A stretch of 64,000 bases of DNA, taken from the NCBI GenBank assembly GCA_000442125.1, contig KE546974.1, forward strand, positions 744,001-808,000, written 5' to 3'. The notes beneath the pieces were generated by a model. It was not told where the DNA came from. It worked only from the letters and a program-made list of their open reading frames with translations, and searched no databases. Source of the stretch: Opeltia flavorubescens (taxonomy: Eukaryota > Ascomycota > Lecanoromycetes > Teloschistales > Teloschistaceae). Position numbers and translations under genes: made by a program. Shown in pieces: positions 54,409 to 64,000 of this stretch (the first letter of the stretch is position 1; the number at the start of each line of letters is the position of its first letter).

Positions 54409-57400
54409 CGTGTCAGAGATCTGGGAGGTTAATGTCGTCAGATAAAGTAAACTGGAGGATGATGTCGCGGTTGCATTGGTGCAGTAGAGTGGGCCAACGT
54501 AGTATCCTCATGAGGCAGCGCTTAGTAAGCCTCCTTCTAATCACGTGATCGTAGCGACCCCCACAGCGGGTGATTCTTGCGAACAGCTGGAAACCCACAC
54601 ACCATCATGAATCGTATGGGAGGGTGGGCTATGTGTTACGCACGATAAGTGTTTCATGATGCATGCGGGATCATGGCGGAGTTCACTGACCGCTGTGCCA
54701 CGTCCACTATCAGGAATCAAAAAGCTTAGCCTATCACCTCAGCTTGCCAAGAATAAGATGCTTTTGATTTCCATGCATGATAGGATCTGGCTCGAAACGG
54801 TAAGTCGCTGAATAAGATCCCTTGAATACATATCTGTTAATATCATGACGTGTCAAGCTGATGAGTGAGAAGTGCATAGCCTTATATGGTCGGCGGGTAT
54901 TACAAAATGAAATTACCACAGTGTATCTAATCCTGTTCTTCAACAAGTAATCAATTGATTCCTGTCTCTGCCACATGACAATAGGTAAGGACATTGAGAA
55001 TCACAAAGCTAAAGACGGCATGACTCGGTATTCTCTATGTGCTTTCTATTGCGAATGATATCCAAGATATAATTGGCGATGATAAAGTTGAACTCTGCAT
55101 AATAGTTGGCGTTTCTGCCAAGAAGGGAAGATCCTGCGGGGTGCTTGCTGACCGCACGTGGCATCCACGATGCTCCCTTTTCTCTGGGCTGCTGGGGGGC
55201 GAAGCATGTTCAGGGATCTGACCACCGGTATCGTACATCGATCAGCCACTAGATACCGAGAACGGCAGAAGGTGTGGGACGGCGCGCAAAGGAGGATCGG
55301 CGCTTTGCAGCTGCCGTGATTCAATATTTGGTCCAAATTGAATGAGGCAAGTATTTCGTTACGTAGCACACCTTAACGCCTTTTCCCTATCTTTGATATG
55401 GTAATTCGTGATGACCAGATATTCCTGTATGATGTCTGAGATCGACCAATATCCACATCCCGAGATGATCCATCTTAGGTTATCATTTCGCGAGACTTGA
55501 CGCATGATAGATCTAAAAGTACAAGCAGAGGTTGGTAGTGCTCCCGTTGATGTGGCAGAATCTGAATAGCTGTGGAAATGAGTCCCCAGGATACTCAATC
55601 CACCTGTAAATGAGCAGTCACGCCGATTATCATTCCACGATACAGTTAGAGCTCGCTTGGTGGCTGGGATCAATCCATGCCGCCATGTGCTGCGACTCTT
55701 ACTCCTGGCGTCTTAGCTCCCCTGGCTTCCCTGTCATGCTAATTACCATGGTTGAAATCGTTCCGAACCCCCGCCCATCCCTGGGACATGTTCTACGCGG
55801 TCATTGGGGTTCTGCCCCTGAAGTCGCTGGGCTGAGGATACCCACAGGCGTTTGCCATGCCGAGATTCCAGGTAAAACGGGTCTCGACCTGAAGGGAAGG
55901 GGCATCCGAAGGCTGCAGTACCATGTCTGTGATGCCATTCTACCCATGGATCGGAGCTTAGGGGATGAGGCATAGAATACATACGAGGCTCTTACGCATA
56001 TGCAGAAGCAAGCAGTCATTCTTCGAAGCTCGTGATACGAGTCACCGAAGCCCTAGAATACCGTAGCTGCAGATGCATGCAGTGGATCCGGGCAGCCATG
56101 TGTCGGATGGATCTGGGTGCTATCAACCAGCACAATTTGGGAATGGGGTCGATGGGGGGAGATGGGAATGGAGCGAATAGCTTGTCGCGGGAAGGTGTCC
56201 GGTTTCCGTCTCCTTTATTCTAGCGGCCTTCCACACCCAACAGAACGGTCGCAAAGAGAACTTTAGGTTTCCCATATTCTGACTTTCAGAGCGCCAGTAG
56301 GAGGAGTGGCTTTTTCAGTCCACCAATGTCTGTGGACTGCTTGTCCGTGAGTGCTTTGAAAAGCGGCAGCGACACCAGCACCGATGAAGAATTCCAAGCG
56401 AAATCAAGGCGGGCGCTATCAGATTTCCACTTTCAATCAGAGGAGGAGCCTGCGCTGGTTGCTGTGAATAGACGTGATCTGTCATAGTCGATATCCTATC
56501 AGAGTCCGATTGCACGAACGGCCGTGCATGGGTCGAGTCATCTTCTCATGAGGCAGTCATCGCTTTTGCGCAGTTTTTAGGCAAGACGTGAGCCGAGACC
56601 TCCGTGCAACGATGGGAATTATTAGAATTCATGTCAGAGTCAGATGGGTGAAAATAAGGACGGGATGATTTCCGCGCATGTGCTTTGACTGCTGGCCAGA
56701 AGAGGTAATCGGCATACATATCTGGTATTCTATTCGAGCACGAGAAGGACGGGCATGATTTATTTTTACCGACCGACTTCTTAGGAGTATGTACGATGGA
56801 CAAGCGTAAGCCATCTTTGCCCTGCATCGCTGGCTTTAGGCTACTTTTACTTAGGCTACCCAGTGCAGTGGAAGCCACTGCTGCAGGTACCCCTCCGTGA
56901 GCAGGGATGGGCTGATGTCCCGAAAATTCTTTTTTGCGACCAGCCGCAATCGATGGAAGGGAGATGAGGAAACGAACAGGCATTGGAGCCTTTGGGAAGG
57001 GGGCGCCGGGCACGCCGCCAGGGTTCTTAGCTTCAGAGGGAATCTTCTGAAACGCTGCGCATCCATGTCGGCTCCCAACGGCGTCTCGATAGCTTTCACC
57101 CAAAGCGAGGTCAAGGCAACCGGAAAGGGTGCTCCGTCGCTGCGTCATATTCGACTCTTGCCTGTCGTCGCCCTACAACTGACACAGCGAAAAAAGACGG
57201 GACCGATCCAGTCATAATTTACTCTTTCCTCTTCCCAGCAAGTCTCTCGGTTGGAAGTCAAGGGGTGCCGGCATGCAACTACTGCTTTTCCATATATCCT
57301 GCCGTCGGCAGCTCCTTCGTCGCCGTTGACATCCTACCCTTTTGAGCCTTCTCTCGTGATTTGCTGCTGCGCTCTCTACCTCGCTTTCTCCGTGTGCTAC

Positions 57401-57782
57401 AGTGGTATATCTGCTTGCTGGCAATAGATATACGGGCCCCACCGTCCTTTCTCCACTTCATTCAGGCAGCCTGACTGTGCTCTTTCCTGTAATTCCACGC
57501 TACCATACCTGGCTTTCTTGGGCATCTGCACTGCTCGTGAAGGAAGTCATATCCTGCTGCCCTCACTCATCCACCGATACTCCACCGCAATCCTGTGCCA
57601 TCCACCAGATTCCCCTACCTACCCGGCACTAAGTCTCACCTGCATCGTACGATCTGGCGGTTGACGTTGCGCCATTCAGCCTTCTAGCTCTTACACACAC
57701 GTTACATCGCACAGCCTCTGCAAGTTCACCATACTTTGTGGTGACTCAGGTTAGACTCCTCTTCGAAAGCACCTATCTTTGA
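54409..57782. other. Gene-poor region
   Basis: About 3.4 kb without a recognisable gene. The longest open frame is a minus-strand ATG ORF of 200 codons (56546-57148). Its composition is mixed, it has no family motif, and it may be chance. The stretch from 57200 to 57780 is pyrimidine-rich on the plus strand, like a fungal promoter or 5' leader. No tRNA, satellite or transposon ends were seen. Confidence 0.4.
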
Positions 57783-57789
57783 TATAAAA
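57783..57789 (+). promoter_or_regulatory. TATA box of an unassigned transcript
   Basis: TATAAAA follows a long CT-rich stretch and is followed by CT-rich sequence ending CTTCTCCAACAAACC, as at fungal transcription starts. It lies 93 bp before the first short ORF. Confidence 0.4.
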
Positions 57790-57875
57790 CCCTCAACACC
57801 CTCTTCCCTGATCCAACTTCTTCTCCAACAAACCATCCTTGCTGATCAGACACCATCGCAGATCTACACGTTTCT

Positions 57876-57974
57876 ATGATACTCAGAGAACTTCCAACAA
57901 TGAACATGGGACGCGGACAATACGATACCACTGGTGTACCAAAACCAAAGCCGCCACCACCCAAACCTCGATAA
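57876..57974 (+). CDS. Short ORF 1, proline-rich 32 aa (24 aa from the internal ATG)
   Basis: ATG at 57876 or the better-placed internal ATG at 57900 (CCAACAATGAAC). It codes for a peptide ending GRGQYDTTGVPKPKPPPPKP, then Arg and stop. The low-entropy but ordered codon series looks coding. Its TAA overlaps the ATG of the next short ORF (TAATG). It could be a micropeptide or an upstream ORF that controls later translation. Confidence 0.3.
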   Translation: MILRELPTMNMGRGQYDTTGVPKPKPPPPKPR

Positions 57975-58096
57975 TGTCCTCAGGGGCTTCGCGACAGCTA
58001 GGAGAGTCACTGTATCCCTTCGACAGTCAGTGCGGAAACGTCAATATCGGTCTGCGCCTACCATCGCCGACGGCGAATGTTGAAGGGATGCTCTGA
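57974..58096 (+). CDS. Short ORF 2, 40 aa, overlapping stop-start with ORF 1
   Basis: Starts on the A of the preceding TAA. It codes for MSSGASRQLGESLYPFDS and so on, without known motifs. The overlap would allow termination-reinitiation if real. Evidence is limited to position and codon look. Confidence 0.25.
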   Translation: MSSGASRQLGESLYPFDSQCGNVNIGLRLPSPTANVEGML

Positions 58097-58116
58097 GATC
58101 CTAGCTGAAGAGAGAG

Positions 58117-58323
58117 ATGACTCCTCGCGAAGTAAGTGGACGACGCTATTTTTACCTTCATGCAGCTACTAACAAATCATCCAGGCTCCATCTTGGGTGC
58201 CTTTTCTCTCTATGCCCCTTTTGTGGACTCGTCGCTTGCTCCTACTCAGTTCAAACAGCGCTGCCTTCAGCGACGAAATTCCTCTTCCGTTCCGGCGCAA
58301 ATCCTTGTAACACCACTTGCCTC
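58117..58323 (+). other. Orphan spliced segment with a near-ideal intron
   Basis: A 53 bp intron at 58132-58184 has donor GTAAGT, branch site GCTACTAAC and acceptor CATCCAG, the best intron signal set in this gene-poor region. An ATG at 58117 reads MTPRE across it and continues APSWVPFLSM to a stop 46 codons on. A second frame also crosses it openly. The intron implies transcription on the plus strand; whether the product is protein or a long 5' leader is open. Confidence 0.35.
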
Positions 58324-59417
58324 TGGCTCGTCGCCAGTTTTGTACAAATACCTTGCATTATCGGTCTGCAGCGTTCCGCACGTCACTTGCATCATACTTT
58401 TACAGCCCTCCACATTCGCTGCGCCCGGGCGCTTATCACCGTTACGAATTTCTTTTCGGCATAGTTTCAAAAACGCATCATCGGAGTTTTGTCAAATTAG
58501 AGTTGGTTATCGAAAGAGAAGCGCATTGGAGATACACCACATAGATCATTCAGGCCTCACGGCCGACCGGCATTGGATTTTGTGTACAACACCAGGTTTC
58601 TGTTTGGGTTTTTCTGAGGGCATCGTCGGGCACCACTTTCAAGACTCGAGCATTTCAAGTTGGGCCGGTGTCAAGGAGACTTAAAAAGGGACTGGCGGGA
58701 TATGGATTAGGCGGGGATTGGGACTGGCGGGATTTCTCTGAACCCTAGTGTACTAAAACATAGATTTCTATTCTCTTCCCTGACGTTTTCTGGACCCCCT
58801 AGTTCCGCGACTTGTACTGGCGCGTGACCTGTGAGCGATTTCTCAACGTCCAATGAACCCACATTGCGTACAACTGACGACTTCATGCATCTTCTAACTG
58901 ACAAATCTCCAAAATGATATGCGTCATAGAATCACAAGTCAATTTGATCTAGTAATCATCGGGCAATTACGTTCATCCATTCGAAAGAAAGTCATCACCA
59001 TTCTACCCATGAAAAGTAATCTACTTCTGGATGGAAAAAACGGGATGATTAGCGGACAGTTGGCGCCAAGCCCAAACGGGCAATGGTTCGCGCTACCAAT
59101 CTGTTCTGACGTTTCTCAATCATATGCACCCCGAACTCCATCTATCAGCCCTGAGAAAGAGCCTGACTTGCTACATCAGCATCAGCGCGCCAGTAACACA
59201 GCTTTAGCGAGGACTTGCCCACTAACCCATACCACGTTCTTGCCTTGTTCCACCATCTTGGACCCCGTATACCTCTTACGGCCGCTTCCCCGGCTCCGAG
59301 GCGTCAGCCTTAGGAAGAGCGAACCCATTCTGCCCGTCTCCACCTTTGCGAGCGTCATCCTGTCCGCATCATCACTGCATCCAAGACTGGTTAATTGAAG
59401 GATTGCAGGCAAGAAGC
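58324..59417. other. Region upstream of the Rab5 gene
   Basis: About 1.1 kb with no recognisable gene. It may be the 3' part of the unassigned transcript and the Rab5 promoter. Confidence 0.35.
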
Positions 59418-60414
59418 ATGACAGATACCACTGCCGCAGCTGCCAAGCCGAGCAGCAGCGTCAAACTAGTCCTACTAGGTGAAGCTGCTGTAGGGAAGGT
59501 ACATCGTCTCTTTCCCTACAGATTTCAATATCGAGGAGTTATCACCTACAGCAGCTAATACCGTTTCACAATCATCACAGTCCTCCCTCGTACTCCGCTT
59601 CGTGAACAATGATTTTCAAGAGAACAAGGAACCCACCATCGGCGGTATGTATCCGTTTCTCCGAATGAACCTTCCACCGAGGTTCTTTCCCCAACATGGA
59701 AGCGTTCCTCCGCCGTTACTACCCGTCAGACATTTACGAATATCGTACTAACATAAATGACCAGCCGCCTTCCTGACCCAGAAATGCAACCTCCCGCACC
59801 GGACGATCAAATTCGAAATATGGGATACCGCCGGCCAGGAACGTTTCGCTTCTCTCGCACCCATGTACTACCGCAATGCACAGTCTGCCCTGGTCGTCTA
59901 TGATATCACGAAACCGACAAGCTTAGTCAAGGCAAGGCATTGGGTTGCAGAATTGCAGCGGCAAGCAAGCCCAGGCATAGTGATTGCACTAGTCGGAAAC
60001 AAACTGGACTTGTCATCGTCGATGGATGGGGAAACATCGGCGTCATCAACGAATAACACTGCCAACACTTCTTCAGGGACCGATGGTGACGTGGAAGGCG
60101 ATGCCCCAGCTGCAACTGAGACTGAGGATACGGCTGCCGACGACGGTGACGCAAGAAAAGTCAGCACGGAGGAAGGGAGAGGGTATGCGGAAGAGGAAGG
60201 GCTGTTATTCTTCGAGACAAGCGCCAAGTCCGGCCACAATGTACAAGAAGTCTTTACGGCAATTGCCAACGCAATCCCGGAGACGCAAATGAAGAACACG
60301 AGAGGACCTGGGGTAGCCGGGGCCGCACAGTCGGCATTGGGAGCCGGTACTGAGAGGGTAAATTTGAGTGGACCACGAGGGGAAGCGGGAGGAAAGGAAG
60401 GGTGTGCTTGTTGA
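59418..60414 (+). CDS. YPT5: Rab5-type GTPase (Ypt5/Vps21)
   Basis: Three exons, 59418..59498, 59581..59644 and 59765..60414, give 264 residues. Splicing joins the P-loop GEAAVGK to [20 protein letters not shown] and then to [10 protein letters not shown], the Rab5 switch I. Switch II is [20 protein letters not shown], NKxD is GNKLDL, and the G5 motif is ETSAKSG. The C-terminus GCAC is a double-geranylgeranyl site. An acidic, serine/threonine-rich insert of about 55 residues separates NKLDL from the [13 protein letters not shown] helix, lengthening the usual ~215-residue Rab5. Rab5 controls early-endosome fusion and vacuolar sorting. Confidence 0.95.
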
Positions 60415-61948
60415 TAGAGATGTGGATGAGGAAGAATGTACGATTGATTCAATGAGGCAGGTGCTACTAATTCCGGAATCTGGAGTCTCATGTCTGCATA
60501 TCTTTCATGGTTACTCTTGGGCCAAGAATTTACGCTTAATCAAAACAAAGTTGACAATGGCTTCACACTTGAATTTTTTCAGTCCAAATGCCATGAATTA
60601 CAGAACGTATTCCCCCTGACCTGTGGTTCAAGGCATATTGATACGACTTTCGCGACAACTCCATAGCCCTTCCACTCCTCTTTCATTATCATTTTCACAA
60701 GCATTCTGACAGCAAGCAGCACAACGGCCACACCAATCTGTCTCATCCAAAGCCAATCGTATAATGCCAACATCATATTTCCCATCCGTATGACCACGCC
60801 TACAACCTCGATCAACCTCCTGGGTGCGATCATATCCACGAGTCACAAGTACCAGTTCTTTCATCGGAACGCAGCAACATCCCAACGTCCCCCTACTGGA
60901 AAATCACCGCCATCCTTAAAATGGCGCAGGTCCCCCAGAAGGAATACCGTAGCAACGGAGATGTGGGTCACCATCATTCAAAGAAGTATATCAAATATAT
61001 GAATCTCTATTCACGTGTGGAAATCATTCAATGATTTCAATCTTACGAGTCGTTTAGGTAGCACGAATGCGGACTTGCGGAAAAACTCTCCCCATCCTCT
61101 TCTCAATCCCAGCATATTTACCCATTGTGAATCCTTCTCCAAATTTTCATTCCTATCGAACCAGTTGAGAAGAGATGGAGATGGAGACAAAATGATTGCA
61201 GAAGCATTAGATTCAGATACTCTCCGGGCTTCAGATTCCGGGCCAAAGGGGTAACTTTATGTCATTAAACAATCGTGACTTAACCTCGTGTCAGGTAAAC
61301 GTTGGACGCGGTTTCAGATGCATCTCGTATTTGATCAGACATTTTGAAAGAATTTTGTAATTTTGCAAACCTTCGAATTACACGATTCTCACTCAGAAAC
61401 TTACAATATGTGAAAGATCGAGGCAGAGCTACTGGCGGAGAAAGGATTAGTTTCCCGAAAGATACAAGAAGCTATTATTTTCATTCACAAAATGTAAACG
61501 ATACAACGACTTCACTACAACTCCAAAACCGTTCGATCTGACCACATCTGACCATATCTGACCATTGGTTTCACAATGTCTTTTTGCCTATCCTAAGACA
61601 GTTCGCCATGGAGTTCGACTGGGTGTAAGGTAATCCAAGCTGCCAAGCCAACATATACCCCTGTCCCTTGTTGGCATCATAAAATCTTAGAAATAAGCCG
61701 ACTTAGGGTAGAGGTTCAGATTGAATCAATGTTGTATTCACAATATCGGCGTGTCCTATAATATACTTGAAGAAAAAGATAGAGCCCCGTAAACCCAGCT
61801 CATCCACCCAATGTATCGCCATGCCAGACTTTGACAAGCGCCCACAATAATCCTCCAGGAAACGCCTACGCTATGCATGAAGTAGATAATCACCGTTTTA
61901 TGCCGCTAATGCCAGAATGAAGGACAGCCAAACAAATAGACACATCAC
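60415..61948. other. Intergenic region, convergent 3' ends
   Basis: About 1.5 kb without a firm gene. A minus-strand frame near 60579-60833 codes for a short hydrophobic peptide (MIAPRRLIEVVGVVIRMG) overlapped by a second frame with cysteine-rich content; neither is supported by splice sites or family. The rest is AT-rich. Confidence 0.4.
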
Positions 61949-64000
61949 TCAACTCGCCGTCGTAAGCGTTATCGGAGGTGGTTGCATCCCAAAACCAGCG
62001 TTCATTGACTGCTGCTGTTGCTGCGGCGGAGTCTTTGGCGGAACAAATTGCCTCATTTCCGACGAACCCGCCCTCGCTTCTTCATCGTCCGCAGTAGCCT
62101 TTCCTTTGCCGGACACTTCTATATCATCGGCTTCTTTGTTTTTCCGTAATTTAGAAACGACGCGCTTCGAAGAGCGTTTAGCCGGCGCAAAGATGATATG
62201 TGACGCCTTGCCACAGGCTTTGCCAACAGGTTTGAAAATGATGGCGAGAACCTTCATTACGGGGCGCGCGACAAAGAGCCAAATCTTCCCTGCGAGGCTG
62301 AAGACCTTGGCGGCATACACGTCGGGGACGCAGCGCAGACCCACAGCCCAGAGTAAGCAAGGCAGCGCGCAAAGGATGCACACAGCCCACTGTGTACCGT
62401 CAATGCGCTTGATTTGGAATGCTGCACCACCCACGAAAACGATCATGATTTGTCCGCCAACCATAATGCAGTTGATTCCAATGAAGAAGTAGTTCTTTAG
62501 AACGCCTTCGAATATGTTAAACTTGTTGTCCAAACGCCGGTTGTTGAACTCGTTGAAGATTTGCATCCAGACGAAGGTGTTGAAGACCATAGTATTCAAT
62601 TCCGTATGCATGTTCTTGGTGCATTTCCCTGGTGCTGCTGCCATGCACGCATCAAAGGCCGTTCCGTTGAGGTTCGGGCAGGCGCCTGTGAGATTTCGAG
62701 GAAGACATTTGGTGTCATATCCGAGGATGTCGTAGCCGGCGAAGTACAGGACAAAGGTGACGAGTAGCTGATAGATTGCTTGACCGATGATCATCTTCCA
62801 CATGTTTGTTGTGATCAGAGGAGCCCGTTTTGGCGCAGGCTTGCGGTCAAGAATCTTTTCCGTCGGGGCATCAGTAGCTAAAGCCAAAGCGGCAAACGTA
62901 TCCATAATGAGATTAACCCAGAGTAATTGAACAGCGGAAAGGACCGAGTGCATCTCGCTGGATGAAACCGCAGACACAAAAGCAAGAATAACGGCGGTGA
63001 TGTTGACTGTAATTTGAAACTGTAGGAATTTGGATACGGCGTCGTTGACTGATCGTCCCCACATGACTGCTTTGACGATGCTGGTGAAATTGTCGTCCAT
63101 GAGAATGATGGCACTGGCTTCTTTCGCAACTTCGGTCCCTGCAATACCCATTGAGAAACCAACATCAGCCATCTTCAAAGCCGGCCCGTCGTTCGTTCCG
63201 TCACCAGTAACAGCAACAGTCTCGCCGAGATGCTTGAGCCGGGCCACCAAAATGCGCTTATCATCTGGAGAAGATCTTGCTAGAACCTGAAGTTTGGGGA
63301 GGATGGCATCCATGTCCTCATCAGATAGCTGGCGGAATTTGGGACCTTCCATCACTAGGCCTTTCTCCGTCTTGATCCCGCATTGTCTTGCGATCGCGCT
63401 CGCGGTGGTCAGGTTATCGCCAGTCACCATACGGACCACTATGCCTGCATCTTGACATCGCTTGACCGAGTGCGCCACGCCATCTCGTAACGGATCTTGA
63501 ATACCCACGACCCCTAGAAAGACCATATCATGAAACACGTCCTCAAAATCCGCCATGTGCCTGTCTTCTTCCAATGTCTCGGCCCCGGCAGGCGGCCATT
63601 GCGGGAAGTCCTTGTATAGCATGGCTATCGTTCGCAAGGACTGTGTTGCAAAGTCATCGATATTAGCAGACACCCGCATCATAGCTGACTCGGATAATTC
63701 AAGAAGCTCAAGAGGTTCTTCCGAGATATTCACTAGCTCCTGGGTTGCGTGTCGGAGCATGATCTCGGCTGCCCCTTTCACGAGAAGACGATAACTTCCA
63801 GATGCCAGCCTGACCACGACGCCCATACATTTACGGTCAGAGTCGAAAGGAAAGAGCTGTACCACCTCTACACCCGCTCGTTCTTCTGCGACAGGACCCA
63901 TGCCCAGAAACTCCTTTGCGGTGGTGAGAAGAGCGGTCTCAGTCTTCGAGCCGATGTAAGTTGCTTTGCCGTCTTCTTCGCCTTCAAACGCAGTCGAGTT
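61949..64000 (-). CDS. PMC1: PMCA-type calcium-transporting P2B ATPase, 5' part outside window
   Basis: The C-terminal 683 residues are present; the frame is open to the right edge (NSTAFEGEEDGKATYIGSKT), so the start, actuator domain and phosphorylation site lie outside. Present are KGAAEIM (nucleotide binding), MVTGDNLTTASAIA, SSPDDKRILV, the hinge VAVTGDGTNDGPALKMADV, and GIAGTEVAKEASAIILMDDN. Six membrane helices follow, with VNLIMDTFAALALATDAPTE matching the calcium-site helix M6 of plasma-membrane-type pumps. The C-terminal tail (about 90 residues, basic, then PPKTPPQQQQQ) has no clear calmodulin site. Fungal members (Pmc1, NCA-2) pump Ca2+ into the vacuole or out of the cell. Confidence 0.93.
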   Translation of the reverse strand, partial: NSTAFEGEEDGKATYIGSKTETALLTTAKEFLGMGPVAEERAGVEVVQLFPFDSDRKCMGVVVRLASGSYRLLVKGAAEIMLRHATQELVNISEEPLELLELSESAMMRVSANIDDFATQSLRTIAMLYKDFPQWPPAGAETLEEDRHMADFEDVFHDMVFLGVVGIQDPLRDGVAHSVKRCQDAGIVVRMVTGDNLTTASAIARQCGIKTEKGLVMEGPKFRQLSDEDMDAILPKLQVLARSSPDDKRILVARLKHLGETVAVTGDGTNDGPALKMADVGFSMGIAGTEVAKEASAIILMDDNFTSIVKAVMWGRSVNDAVSKFLQFQITVNITAVILAFVSAVSSSEMHSVLSAVQLLWVNLIMDTFAALALATDAPTEKILDRKPAPKRAPLITTNMWKMIIGQAIYQLLVTFVLYFAGYDILGYDTKCLPRNLTGACPNLNGTAFDACMAAAPGKCTKNMHTELNTMVFNTFVWMQIFNEFNNRRLDNKFNIFEGVLKNYFFIGINCIMVGGQIMIVFVGGAAFQIKRIDGTQWAVCILCALPCLLWAVGLRCVPDVYAAKVFSLAGKIWLFVARPVMKVLAIIFKPVGKACGKASHIIFAPAKRSSKRVVSKLRKNKEADDIEVSGKGKATADDEEARAGSSEMRQFVPPKTPPQQQQQSMNAGFGMQPPPITLTTAS

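Noticed and set aside
56546-57148. 200-codon minus-strand ORF
   Set aside because: No recognisable motif or splice context, uneven composition and location in a gene-poor stretch; kept only as a remark.
60579-60885. Overlapping minus-strand small ORFs, one hydrophobic and one cysteine-rich
   Set aside because: Both are short, overlap in different frames, open at alternative starts or with poor context, and show no family pattern.
61917-62492. 191-codon plus-strand ORF opposite the calcium ATPase
   Set aside because: Antisense shadow of the ATPase C-terminal region; no family features of its own.
1-64000. tRNA, rRNA, CRISPR, transposon or virus-like sequences
   Set aside because: No tRNA-like T-loop with matching arms, no rRNA blocks, no regular repeat-spacer array, and no transposase, reverse transcriptase or capsid-type frames were seen by eye.

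Overview
The window reads as nuclear DNA of a filamentous ascomycete (Pezizomycotina). Genes are split by 47-143 bp GT...AG introns. The gene set includes a HET-domain protein, a GH3 beta-glucosidase, a secreted NUP-family protein, an NmrA-like reductase, a (6-4) photolyase/cryptochrome and a fungal TRFH-telobox factor. The class cannot be fixed from the sequence. All gene models below were spliced by hand from splice signals, reading-frame continuity and family knowledge; none was tested by search or RNA data.

Layout. 0.5-5.8 kb: a C2H2 zinc-finger gene, a stretch of interrupted coding-like DNA, the GPI-anchor gene GPI2/PIG-C and an unknown convergent neighbour. 6.7-8.1 kb: an interrupted plus-strand gene holding an ambiguous base. 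8.5-17.6 kb: an MDR reductase, a GDT1/TMEM165 Mn/Ca transporter divergent from a TRFH plus Myb-telobox telomere-type factor, and an unknown nuclear-looking protein. 18-23.5 kb: a sulfotransferase-fold membrane protein divergent from a processive GT2 glycosyltransferase, then a secreted NUP protein. 23.9-31.5 kb: two very large disordered reading frames that may be one gene. 32.3-33.6 kb: the Golgi t-SNARE Sed5. 35-43 kb: HET protein, SCS3/FIT lipid-droplet protein, cytochrome P450 and an EXPERA-like membrane protein. 43.6-54.4 kb: GH3 beta-glucosidase, photolyase, NmrA-like protein, an NDUFAF5-like methyltransferase and ARPC5. 54.4-59.4 kb is gene-poor but holds a TATA box, two short ORFs that overlap stop-on-start, and one strong orphan intron. 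59.4-64 kb: a Rab5/Ypt5 GTPase and the C-terminal part of a PMCA-type calcium ATPase that runs off the right edge.

Most loci are housekeeping genes of unrelated pathways: GPI anchors, SNARE and Rab traffic, Golgi/vacuole ion transport, actin nucleation, complex I assembly, telomere binding and DNA repair. I see no operon-like system and no coherent biosynthetic cluster. I found no tRNA, rRNA, CRISPR array, intact transposon or virus-like element. The most interesting leads are the possible single ~2,430-residue disordered protein, a PCNA-binding-like box at the tail of the photolyase, the overlapping short ORFs near 57.9 kb, and several interrupted coding-like regions that coincide with the ambiguous bases.
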